Source: a virus | Length of the DNA: 41,270 nucleotides | Strand: one strand, 5' to 3' | Virus record (IMG/VR): IMGVR_UViG_3300044648_000120 | Location: 1 to 41,270 of that record | Part shown: positions 29,386-37,132 of the stretch, in pieces | Layout: each line of letters starts with the position of its first letter | Numbering within the stretch: position 1 is the first letter of the stretch | The notes under the pieces: model-generated | The model's database searches: none | What the model was told of the DNA's origin: nothing | What the model saw: only the letters and a program-made list of their open reading frames with translations | Translations under genes and position numbers: made by a program

Positions 29386-30891
29386 TTACTTCTCTCCTTG
29401 TTGATCTGCGAGTGACGCTCCCACTTCCAGAACATGGCGCAGGAGGCCGTCACCATAAATTTCAATTTCCACTTCATCGCGCATGACTTGCAGCATGTCG
29501 ATAAACTGCTGGGCCTGCGCAGCCATCCAGGGATGGCAATGGAACACTCTGCCGTCATTGAGCATGACTGGTGCGACAATGTCGGTATCGTTCTCAGGTT
29601 GCTCGTAGGCGTGATGCGTAGACTTGTCTGACGCCAGACAGGAATCACACCCGAACAGATGAAACTTCTTGAAGCCGAGCTGTCGCAGGAGGAAGAACGA
29701 AGTCACCAGCACGGTGGTCGCACTCGGGATCGGGTAGACCGGTCCCTGGTACTCGGCATTGATCACATCTTCAATGCTGTCGTACATGGTATGCCACATC
29801 AATGTACGTGACTTTGGCAATCCTGCGAACACACTCGGATGACACTGGGAGGCAATGAGATAGCGCACGTGCAGGAGGCCATCGACAACCTCCTGCGAGA
29901 GGCCCTCAGTTGAGCCATGAATCTTCCCTTCATCGTCCATGCAGGGCTTTGTGAACCGTGCATTAAACGGACGACTATCGACCATGAGCTGGCAACTGGG
30001 AATGAGACCGTGCTGGAGCGCCCAATTATACGTGCCATTTAACGTGATCAATTTCACGCCATTGGCTCGCATCTGCTGGATCGTTTCAAGCTGTCCTTGC
30101 AGGGATGGACCCCCGCCGACAATCATCACTTCCATGTCATTTTCGACATGGGGCTGAACGTGTGCCCAGCCGTCCTTGCAATTTTGCTGGACATTGGCCC
30201 GAATGTTCTCTCTTGATTCATTCACGCCACCGGCCTTGACCAGATCATTGCCCGTGCTCCAGCCACTGACATAGAACAGGGCATAGTCCTGTATCTCGGC
30301 AGACCAATGGATGACGCACTCCCGTTTCTTGAAATGCTCCATCCACCAGTCATACGGTTGTACAGTCAGGTGCAATTGTTCCCCGATCAGTTTCCCGCAA
30401 TGATCAGGAGCGGTACAGATCGCAAAGAACACGTGCTGCGCTGACCCGAGAATGTTATTGATCACCTGATCGACCTTATCAGTCGGAATGTGCTCCATCA
30501 CGTCTGTGCAGTAGCCGTATTCCGAGATCAAGCCAATAGGCTTTTCAAGATCCTTCTTGACGAACTTGAGCGAGTCAGAGTGAACTTCACAGGCCTTCGC
30601 CACCTCAGAGTCGAGGCAGTTCTTGACGAAGTCGATCATCGTGACCTTCATCCCGCCGACTGTGGCAAGATGAAATGCCCCGCGCCCGGTCCCGCAGCCG
30701 AAGTCAATCAGCGTGGTCCCAGGTTTGGGCTTTGCGTGATCCAGGAACGTCTTGGCAAACTCTTCCCCAGGCGCAACCGCACGGTACTCTGGATGATCTG
30801 CCCAGAGCTTCCCGTACTTCATCGCCTCGGGATTCCCTTGTCCTTGACCCACTACTGGCGCAAAGCCCTCGACTCCTGCCCGTGTCGTCAT
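29386..30891 (-). CDS. fusion: class I methyltransferase + MptE-like (DUF115) domain (501 residues)
   Basis: Residues 40-215 form a SAM-dependent methyltransferase: motif I is L-I-D-F-G-C-G-T-G-R-G (63-71) and a post-motif TDVMEHIP lies at about 129-136. Residues 253-500 match the DUF115/MptE-like domain (V-G-G-G-P-S-L at 258-264, LMVDSRPFN at 302-310, HLFGCDSCLAS). DUF115 is known from flagellin-modifying and hydroxymethylpterin pyrophosphokinase proteins. Together they may modify a surface sugar or protein. The gene sits among head and fibre genes, so the target may be the virion or the host envelope. No signal is present. Confidence 0.7.
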   Translation of the reverse strand: MTTRAGVEGFAPVVGQGQGNPEAMKYGKLWADHPEYRAVAPGEEFAKTFLDHAKPKPGTTLIDFGCGTGRGAFHLATVGGMKVTMIDFVKNCLDSEVAKACEVHSDSLKFVKKDLEKPIGLISEYGYCTDVMEHIPTDKVDQVINNILGSAQHVFFAICTAPDHCGKLIGEQLHLTVQPYDWWMEHFKKRECVIHWSAEIQDYALFYVSGWSTGNDLVKAGGVNESRENIRANVQQNCKDGWAHVQPHVENDMEVMIVGGGPSLQGQLETIQQMRANGVKLITLNGTYNWALQHGLIPSCQLMVDSRPFNARFTKPCMDDEGKIHGSTEGLSQEVVDGLLHVRYLIASQCHPSVFAGLPKSRTLMWHTMYDSIEDVINAEYQGPVYPIPSATTVLVTSFFLLRQLGFKKFHLFGCDSCLASDKSTHHAYEQPENDTDIVAPVMLNDGRVFHCHPWMAAQAQQFIDMLQVMRDEVEIEIYGDGLLRHVLEVGASLADQQGEK

Positions 30892-31037
30892 TATGTCCCT
30901 GTTCCTAAGGTTGAACTTTCCTTGCAGGCCCGTGCCGCAAACATGCTGCTCTGGACGACTGCCCCAGTGCCTGATGTGGCGCTGGCGCTGCTCGTCTCGG
31001 TGGACCCTGCCGTTGGTGTGATCGGTGTATCAGCCAT
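30891..31037 (-). CDS. small Ser/Thr/Ala-rich protein (48 residues)
   Basis: The ATG at 31037 follows the stop of the previous gene by three bases and the stop overlaps the start of the methyltransferase fusion (TAATG). The product is low in charge (TPITPTAGSTETSSASATSG) with one Cys. A small virion protein is possible, but the only evidence is tight packing in the operon. Confidence 0.45.
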   Translation of the reverse strand: MADTPITPTAGSTETSSASATSGTGAVVQSSMFAARACKESSTLGTGT

Positions 31038-31039
31038 CG

Positions 31040-31363
31040 TTACAGCATGATATTGACATCAAGTGCTGTACTTGGAGCCGTGCTATTAGCACGTCCAGTC
31101 GTGCCAGCGATCGTGAACCCGCTGCCACCAAGATCCACCAGACAGCCAGGGGCAATGACTTTGCCACTGTTAGCGGGAATCTCAATGGTCATGAGCGGGG
31201 TCGTGGTGCCGACCGTCACATCACCTGAGGCCAGGTTAAAGACTTGAAGGAACGACACGGCAGCATTATTGTTGCCAATGTCAATGACACTGAACCGGCA
31301 CCGCGTGCCGTCCACTGCCACTTTCGTGTTACTGACTGCGCCGGAATAGGCTTTTAACAGCAT
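31040..31363 (-). CDS. small head/decoration-type protein (107 residues)
   Basis: A beta-rich Gly/Ala/Thr/Val protein without catalytic residues (TPLMTIEIPANSGKVIAPGC, GFTIAGTTGRAN). Similar size and composition are found in capsid decoration proteins. No family was recognised. It lies among capsid-proximal genes. Confidence 0.5.
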   Translation of the reverse strand: MLLKAYSGAVSNTKVAVDGTRCRFSVIDIGNNNAAVSFLQVFNLASGDVTVGTTTPLMTIEIPANSGKVIAPGCLVDLGGSGFTIAGTTGRANSTAPSTALDVNIML

Positions 31364-31381
31364 CGTGCTACCTCATTCCGG

Positions 31382-32026
31382 TTAGTACAGTGAACCTAAT
31401 GCTGTGGTCGGCATGGCGGCAGGCGCAGCCATTCCGTCTGGTCCACGCATCCGTTTCGGTGAATAGACCATTTCAAGTCCCAGGAGGAACTTGTCCTCGG
31501 CCAGGCCCACGTCAAAGGCATCCATCTCGACCTGGACGGCGAGGATTTCCACGTCCTGGGTCAAGGTGCCGCCCGCGAGTACCCCATACGCAGTCACTTG
31601 ATAATCATAGGCACCAGTCACGTCCTGCGCTGCCACGACAGTCGTCAACGCATTCGACGCTGCTGCAATCGTGGTCACGTTCGGGACGATCCCGAGATAG
31701 AACACTTTCCAGGTCACCGTGTCTGCGGTATCCGCAGAACCGGAAGTCCAATGCACGCGGAATTTGATGTCTTTCTTCAAATCCACGTCATAGGGCAACA
31801 TGAAGTTATGATCGAGCGCATCGGCTGCCGTATCCATGAGGACCGCGTTCAAGCCGAACGTGCTGATCTCTTGCTGGACCGGCGCACCAGGCCCGGTTCC
31901 TGCGCTGACACCCGCCGCACCAATCAGGCCAGTAAATTCACTGACCGGAATGTAGAGGCGTCCCGGACGCCACGAGAGCGACTTGTCAGAATAGATTCGG
32001 TTCGGAGAATCGAGATTGCTGTGCAT
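31382..32026 (-). CDS. phage structural protein (214 residues)
   Basis: A beta-rich structural protein: LYIPVSEFTGLIGAAG, an early GAPVQQEISTF, a centre with LPYDVDLKKDIKFRVHW and WKVFYLGIVPNVTTI, and a short hydrophilic tail. The ATG at 32026 has AAAGGAATTG upstream. No specific family was recognised. Upstream in transcription order lies the hairpin at 32038-32078. Confidence 0.5.
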   Translation of the reverse strand: MHSNLDSPNRIYSDKSLSWRPGRLYIPVSEFTGLIGAAGVSAGTGPGAPVQQEISTFGLNAVLMDTAADALDHNFMLPYDVDLKKDIKFRVHWTSGSADTADTVTWKVFYLGIVPNVTTIAAASNALTTVVAAQDVTGAYDYQVTAYGVLAGGTLTQDVEILAVQVEMDAFDVGLAEDKFLLGLEMVYSPKRMRGPDGMAAPAAMPTTALGSLY

Positions 32027-32037
32027 CAATTCCTTTC

Positions 32038-32078
32038 GTCACTCGGGCGGGGCCGCACAAGCCCCGCCGTCTGGTGAC
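32038..32078 (-). terminator. strong GC hairpin between two head genes
   Basis: GGCGGGGC (32046-32053), a 7-base loop, and GCCCCGCC (32061-32068) form a perfect 8-pair stem; outer arms GTCAC (32038-32042) and GTGAC (32074-32078) extend it around small internal loops. There is no U-tract, so it is not a classical intrinsic terminator. It may lower read-through or protect the 3' end of the mRNA of the capsid genes. The next ribosome site begins directly after it. Confidence 0.5.
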
Positions 32079-32080
32079 AT

Positions 32081-32416
32081 TTACCGCCAAGCGATAAAGT
32101 TATAAGTCTTCAGAGCTTCTTGGACGGAGGCATCGGTGCCCACCGAGAAACCATGGTTGGTTCCATCGGTCTGGGCGACCGTGCTGATACCACCGGATGT
32201 CACTGCCACTCCGGCATCGGTCATGCCGTGCGCGGCTGTCATGTCGTTAGTCCAGGTCAATCCCACATCTTTGTCAGTCGCATTGATGACTTGCACCATG
32301 CGGGGCACGAAACCAATGTTGATGTAGGACAAGGAGACGGTCGAGGCACAGACGTACTTGCCCATGACCGGCCCACCGGGAAGTCCTGCTTGAATCGTAA
32401 CTGTCGCTGCTCCCAT
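32081..32416 (-). CDS. small structural protein (111 residues)
   Basis: A beta-rich protein (VQVINATDKDVGLTWTNDM, VTSGGISTVAQTDG) without charge clusters. It is read just before the strong hairpin and after the 116-residue gene. Probably a capsid accessory or decoration protein from position; no family was recognised. Confidence 0.5.
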   Translation of the reverse strand: MGAATVTIQAGLPGGPVMGKYVCASTVSLSYINIGFVPRMVQVINATDKDVGLTWTNDMTAAHGMTDAGVAVTSGGISTVAQTDGTNHGFSVGTDASVQEALKTYNFIAWR

Positions 32417-32419
32417 TGT

Positions 32420-32770
32420 TTACTCCTCAATGACGTGATAATCGTTGATGTACTGATATTCCTGCTTCCGTTGATGCAGTTCGGACTGATTGCGTCCAGA
32501 CCCACCACTGACCCGGTCCACGTCATGTGGCGTGCTCATCCCACCGGCCTTACCAGAGACCATGCTCTTGGCATCCTTGAGGGCATTGACCACGCTACGA
32601 GGCAGTTTCTGACGTTCGCCAAAGACTGCCTCGTACTCGTAGCCGTTGATATTCACGGGCACGCTATAACGCTTGTTCGGGTCCATGAACTGTTGCCGCT
32701 CCAGATAGAACGACACCTGTTCTTCTTCGTCAGGACTCGGGTACTGTTTAATCGATCTTCCGTTGCTCAT
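32420..32770 (-). CDS. virion-associated-type protein (116 residues)
   Basis: The central stretch VPVNINGYEYEAVFGERQKLPRSVVNAL, read in parts, resembles a small head-protein family in which V-x-I-N-G, a basic turn and L-P-x-x-V-V are conserved. The remainder is polar. The ATG at 32770 has AAGGAGG 11 bases upstream, and longer starts lack a site. Function unknown. Confidence 0.5.
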   Translation of the reverse strand: MSNGRSIKQYPSPDEEEQVSFYLERQQFMDPNKRYSVPVNINGYEYEAVFGERQKLPRSVVNALKDAKSMVSGKAGGMSTPHDVDRVSGGSGRNQSELHQRKQEYQYINDYHVIEE

Positions 32771-32777
32771 GAGTACG

Positions 32778-33002
32778 TCAGCCTCCTTGTTTGGCCCATT
32801 TGTACAGGGCATCCTCTTCTGTGGTGATCTGCTTATCGACCTTCACTTCCAGTTCGGGTGCCCGCCGCTTGTCCGACGCCTTCTTCCGGCACACATTCTT
32901 GGCGAAGTAATCGGCATGCGCATACGCCTGAGCTTTCGAGAGGCCGCGTTGAATCGGCCTCCCGTCCAAGTACACGCTATAGACGTTCTCACTAATCGGC
33001 AT
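32778..33002 (-). CDS. small unknown protein directly after the capsid gene (74 residues)
   Basis: The ATG at 33002 overlaps the capsid stop (TAATG) and is preferred over a longer in-frame start. The product is basic, partly helical (RGLSKAQAYAHADYFAKNV) and acidic near its end. No family was recognised; a capsid accessory role is possible. Confidence 0.55.
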   Translation of the reverse strand: MPISENVYSVYLDGRPIQRGLSKAQAYAHADYFAKNVCRKKASDKRRAPELEVKVDKQITTEEDALYKWAKQGG

Positions 33003-34018
33003 TACAAGCTCGCGGCACACTCAATACGGCACAGCCAGCTCTCGTTGGTCCGCAACCGCGCACCGACTGTCTTCCAGCCGATGGTCGCAATCTGCTCCAA
33101 TGGATCAGCCGCACCTGCCGAGCCGAGGGGCTTGGCGTAGAAGTTCGAGGTCTTCCCGGACAAGGGCACCTTGGTGAACCCGTTCTGCCCGAAAATCATG
33201 ATGCTGTAGACATCGACGGTCCCAGTTGAGTTCTTGACCAGTGAGGATGTTCCACCTCCACCGGCCCATTTCTTTCCACCCGCACCGAGGGACGAAGGAT
33301 CGGACGCCTCGAAGAATGCGAGCTGCTTGTAGCGGCCCACTTCTCCATCGACTCCACCCTTGTACTCAGACGCCCACTTGAACCCGGTGATGTTCTGGAG
33401 ATCGAAAATCACATCCGGGAGCGTGATTGCTGGCCATGCGGCCATCGTGGGGTAGCTGTTCTCGGAGCTGTTCGAGCTGTTCCCGCCCAGCATCTTCTCC
33501 GCCCCGTTGTTGGACAACGTACGGATCGCACGATCGAGGTCATTGAAGTCCACGATCTCGGTCACGTCCGTTCGGTTCGTGCCGTTTGAGCGAATGACGG
33601 TTGTTCCGCCAACCGCTGTATCCCGATCGACTGCATCGATCGTATAGCCTTCCTGTTCGCCCAGGAGCATCGTCCAGTGCTGGAGGATCGGATCTTTCTG
33701 TGTCCATTGCGCAAAATCAGACATGGCAATGAAATCGCCGTGCTGATAGAGCTGCGCCGTGTAGTCATCGAGTGACGGGGTCTTGCCCGCAGGCGCTTGT
33801 CCTTCTGTCAAGGGCGACAGGGCCAAGGCGAGGTGCAACCACCGGCGCATGATAATGTGCTTGCCTTCCTTGGAAGGAAGTTCCGAGGACGCGGCCCAGC
33901 GTGCGTGATAGTTCCGGTACTTCGCACGGGTGAGCAACTTCTTGCTGAAATAGGCCTGGGTTACGTCCGGGGACGAACTCAGATCCGTTACGAGGTTCGT
34001 TGAAACAACTGTCGCCAT
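33002..34018 (-). CDS. major capsid protein, N4-gp56 family
   Basis: A 338-residue protein with the layout of N4-gp56-like major capsid proteins: an N-terminal arm (QAYFSKKLLTRAKYRNYHARW), a conserved segment LSPLTEGQAPAG, then YTAQLYQHGDFIAMSDFAQW and DPILQHWTMLLGEQ. The rest is beta-rich. TAGGAGTC lies about 10 bases before the ATG. It follows scaffold and portal in transcription order, the usual arrangement. The HK97-type fold is expected from the family. Confidence 0.8.
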   Translation of the reverse strand: MATVVSTNLVTDLSSSPDVTQAYFSKKLLTRAKYRNYHARWAASSELPSKEGKHIIMRRWLHLALALSPLTEGQAPAGKTPSLDDYTAQLYQHGDFIAMSDFAQWTQKDPILQHWTMLLGEQEGYTIDAVDRDTAVGGTTVIRSNGTNRTDVTEIVDFNDLDRAIRTLSNNGAEKMLGGNSSNSSENSYPTMAAWPAITLPDVIFDLQNITGFKWASEYKGGVDGEVGRYKQLAFFEASDPSSLGAGGKKWAGGGGTSSLVKNSTGTVDVYSIMIFGQNGFTKVPLSGKTSNFYAKPLGSAGAADPLEQIATIGWKTVGARLRTNESWLCRIECAASL

Positions 34019-34022
34019 GGAT

Positions 34023-34862
34023 TTAGACTCCTAAGAGCTTCCGCTCGTAGGCTGCAAATTCAGCCGGGGACATATTGTCAATGTCTTTGGCCGTCACGGC
34101 TCCTGACTTCACTGCGGCTGGACCACCAGCCCCGGACACGACCGCTTTCTTCAAATTCGTGTTCAGGCTCTTGAGCAACTTGCCACGATCTTGCTGGACG
34201 GCAGCTTTCGCATCCCGTCCCGTCTGGGCAGCGGCATAGGCCACAGCCAGCGCCTTCGTGGTGTTATTGTCTGGATAGCCCGCCCGTACCAGTGCGTCAA
34301 AGCGTGACGATGCAGCTTGATAGAGCGGCGAACTCATGTTTTGTAAGTCGGTTTGATAATGCTGAAGAACCTGGACGCTTTCCGTTTCCAGTTGCTGCTC
34401 TGCCGTGCGCTTGGTCGAGACGGTTTCAAACTCGTGTCTGGCCCGCTCGTACGCAATTTCACGATCGTGGAGCCGCACCTGTTCATCGGCCTGAAGCCGT
34501 TCCGCTTCAGACAGGTTCGGATTGCGGTAATACTGAGCCCACTTGTTCCGCTCCGCTTCCAACTGCTTCCACTTCGGCTCTGCCGCTGTGGCTTGCACGG
34601 TGGGAGTTTTGCGCATCGCAGACAGTTCACCGGCCATACGGCTGGCTTCCCGTTGCGATTCGAGATAGGCCCGCTCCAGTTCCTCAGGACTCTGATACTT
34701 GCCAGCCCAGGCCCGCGTCTCGAATGAGGGTTGCTCCGTAGAGGCCTCAGTCGTCTCGGTCTCTGGCGCTGCGACTGCTTCCTGAGTCTCAGGCGCGACG
34801 GCCTCTGCAACGGGTTGCTCCTGTTCGGAGGCCGCTGTGTCGAGGGTTGCGTCGTCTTCCAT
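34023..34862 (-). CDS. capsid scaffold protein (279 residues)
   Basis: The N-terminal 60 residues are acidic and Pro/Ala/Thr/Glu-rich. The centre is strongly helical and coiled-coil-like (LERAYLESQREASRMAGE, KQLEAERNKWAQYY, RHEFETVSTKRTAEQQLE), and the C-terminus contains a helix-turn (SPAEFAAYERKLLGV). This is the standard appearance of scaffold proteins. The gene lies between portal and capsid and has the strong site AAGGAGTCAT. Confidence 0.75.
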   Translation of the reverse strand: MEDDATLDTAASEQEQPVAEAVAPETQEAVAAPETETTEASTEQPSFETRAWAGKYQSPEELERAYLESQREASRMAGELSAMRKTPTVQATAAEPKWKQLEAERNKWAQYYRNPNLSEAERLQADEQVRLHDREIAYERARHEFETVSTKRTAEQQLETESVQVLQHYQTDLQNMSSPLYQAASSRFDALVRAGYPDNNTTKALAVAYAAAQTGRDAKAAVQQDRGKLLKSLNTNLKKAVVSGAGGPAAVKSGAVTAKDIDNMSPAEFAAYERKLLGV

Positions 34863-34880
34863 ATGACTCCTTCCTAAAAG

Positions 34881-36887
34881 TTATTGGCTCGTGTTGACGC
34901 CGTTGGCACCCTGGCCCTGGCCTGCGCCAAGTACCTTCGCCAGTCCTTCATTTGGCTGGCCCATTCCCTGCTTCGCTAAGGCTTGCCCAATCGTTTCCTT
35001 GTAGGGCACATCTGACGCATCAAGCATGATCTGCGGCGGCACCGGCATTCCGGCTGCGGCCAGTTGCATGAGCTGGTTGAACTGCGACTGTCTTGCGGTC
35101 GAACTCGCTTCCACGAGTCCCACGACCACGTCAAAGTCAATGTCCTTGATCTTGGTATAGTTCGCGTACTGCACCTGGGGCGGAATCATCACAGGAATGC
35201 CCAGGAGTTGTTGCACGCGATATTCCTGGCCAATGATCCGGTCCATCTTCTCGGGCGAATGGAACTGTTGAATGCGCTTGGCGAGGAGCATGCCCGTGTA
35301 CTGCTTGGTCCGTTTCCAGTTATTAAAAATAGACGCGAGCCCGGTCATGCCACCCGCTTGGGAGGCCATCACGGCCCGGCCCGATCGGGTTGTGGCCGTA
35401 TCGCCCCCGACCATGGACCCGCGCACGCCAGAGATCTCAGCGGCAAAGTCCCGGCCAATCTCCATCATGGCGAGGTCGCCAGGGGAGAAGGAGCCTGGAG
35501 GCCAGTATTGCGGCATGGCTCCGTTAAAGGTCCCGATAAAGCCTGCACGCGGGAGTCGTTTCTTCAAATCTTCAATGTTCGGGTTACTGGCGGCATCCAG
35601 CCATGTCGCGCCCTTTGGGGCTCTGGCTAACGTGTCAATGGCCGTGCTATGGTGCCAGTTAATTTCCCGCTGCGGGTCCTTAATGTCACGTGTCACGCCC
35701 TTCCAGTCGTCGAACGATTCGCCGTCACCAAAAGGACAGAAGAAGGAGAAGGGATAGCGCCAGTCATCTTCATAGGGCGAGGGCTTGTCGTCGAGCAGTT
35801 CCCAGCCGGTCAGGTGTGCCACCCGTAAGGCGTAGGCTTCACGCTTCATCACTTCAAAGTTCGCAGCGGCGGCGTTGCCTGCTTCAGCCCGGACCGTTTC
35901 AATGAACTGATCACCCTCATTCGAATCGGCAATAGGCATGATCCCGCCCGTTTGCAGATTCTGGAGCCCGTACAGATTCTGCTCTTGCAGGACCTGGAAC
36001 TGGGACGCGGCCTGCTTCCCGGCCTGGTCGTACACGTTCCTGATATAGGCCTCGGCCTCTTGCCCGTTCTTGACCCGGATAACGGCCTTGGCCGGGTCCA
36101 TCTCCGCTTTATTGACAATGAGTGTGGCCGTGACATTGATGCGATACCAGTGCTGTAAGACCCGGATGCGATCGCCTTCCTTGTCGTACAGTTCACGGAG
36201 CAAGTGCTCAGGGACACCGGTTGTGGTCGGATCGTAGGGGAGCCAGTCCTCGCTATGGAGCTTCCCGGCAGAATCAGGCCATTGCTTGTCGGCCTTCTCC
36301 CGCGTGTACCACATCAGCTTCTGCTGCCATGCGGCGTCACATTTATCGTAGCGTCTAGCGAGCGTATCGCAGGCCCAGCTATTCATGGCGAGGTACGTGA
36401 GCCCGATGTCACCTTCGATCAGGTCATCGGTCCACATATAGTCATGGGCCACTTCCAGGACGGCGGGGCCGACAATACAGCCCATACGGAACTGCTTGCC
36501 TTCCTCGTGATAGCCGCCTGAGCGGTCCATGACGTACTTGACCTGGGCGGTGAGAATGCGCCCGAGCTGTTCGTCTTCTGTTCCACGGGGGAAGTAGCGG
36601 TAATCGGTTTCGCGCTGTTCCTGCAACCCGCAGATGAAATTGATCGTGGACTGGCAGATATTGAATGATAAGGCAGGGCGTTCTTCAGCCTTGAGTTTGG
36701 TGTAATCACCTTCATCCCACTGTTTAATCCCGCCCACGACAAAGTCCAAATCTTGTTTCACGTTTCGGCGCAAGGCCTCAGTCGTGTCAAAATAGGACTT
36801 GTAACACTTGACGATCTCCTGGACCCGTTCACGGGTCTTGGCCGATTCGTCAGATTTTGGTTTGGATTCTTTCTTCTTGCGTGCCAT
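34881..36887 (-). CDS. portal protein, P22-like
   Basis: A 668-residue protein close to the length of P22 portal (725). The N-terminal region reads LDFVVGGIKQWDEGDY, then RPALSFNICQSTINFICGL and QRETDYRYFPRG, which match the P22-portal family. It forms the twelve-subunit ring through which DNA enters and leaves the head. A central helical region includes SGVRGSMVGGDTATTRSG; the tail is Gln/Gly-rich. The terminase lies upstream in transcription order and the scaffold downstream. The ribosome site is weak. Confidence 0.85.
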   Translation of the reverse strand: MARKKKESKPKSDESAKTRERVQEIVKCYKSYFDTTEALRRNVKQDLDFVVGGIKQWDEGDYTKLKAEERPALSFNICQSTINFICGLQEQRETDYRYFPRGTEDEQLGRILTAQVKYVMDRSGGYHEEGKQFRMGCIVGPAVLEVAHDYMWTDDLIEGDIGLTYLAMNSWACDTLARRYDKCDAAWQQKLMWYTREKADKQWPDSAGKLHSEDWLPYDPTTTGVPEHLLRELYDKEGDRIRVLQHWYRINVTATLIVNKAEMDPAKAVIRVKNGQEAEAYIRNVYDQAGKQAASQFQVLQEQNLYGLQNLQTGGIMPIADSNEGDQFIETVRAEAGNAAAANFEVMKREAYALRVAHLTGWELLDDKPSPYEDDWRYPFSFFCPFGDGESFDDWKGVTRDIKDPQREINWHHSTAIDTLARAPKGATWLDAASNPNIEDLKKRLPRAGFIGTFNGAMPQYWPPGSFSPGDLAMMEIGRDFAAEISGVRGSMVGGDTATTRSGRAVMASQAGGMTGLASIFNNWKRTKQYTGMLLAKRIQQFHSPEKMDRIIGQEYRVQQLLGIPVMIPPQVQYANYTKIKDIDFDVVVGLVEASSTARQSQFNQLMQLAAAGMPVPPQIMLDASDVPYKETIGQALAKQGMGQPNEGLAKVLGAGQGQGANGVNTSQ

Positions 36888-36913
36888 GTAGTCTTTGTGG
36901 TACGTTAAGTGCT

Positions 36914-37132
36914 ATGGAATTTACGTGGGAGACCCTGTCAAAGTTCTTGCTTCAGAATCGCCATTGCTATCGGTCTTCGCTCGACCCGTACTATGATGGC
37001 GATGTCCCCTATGTGGCCATCGATGGAGCGATCACCAAAACAGATTTTGACGAATTTATACGGTCATCCAACTCCCGCCAGAAGGCTGAGACGCCGCAAA
37101 CGGATTCAGCCGCGCCCGCATCTCCTGAATAA
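36914..37132 (+). CDS. plus-strand small protein between terminase and portal (72 residues)
   Basis: The 168-base gap between the leftward terminase and portal genes holds this plus-strand reading. Its product (ETLSKFLLQNRHCYRSSLDP, YDGDVPYVAIDGAITKTDF, tail rich in Pro, Ala and Ser) looks like a real soluble protein, and the gap is otherwise unexplained. No good ribosome site is present, and the last 77 bases are antisense to terminase. A candidate promoter is TTGCGT-18-TACGTT just upstream, weak. It may be a second moron-like gene. Confidence 0.4.
   Translation: MEFTWETLSKFLLQNRHCYRSSLDPYYDGDVPYVAIDGAITKTDFDEFIRSSNSRQKAETPQTDSAAPASPE

Noticed and set aside
32120-32827. 235-residue plus-strand reading opposite three small head genes
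   Set aside because: It is antisense to three tightly packed late genes with good starts, and has no ribosome site.
36857-36913. longer start of the plus-strand gene at 36914
   Set aside because: The upstream part is antisense to the portal start and has no ribosome site; ATG 36914 is more likely.
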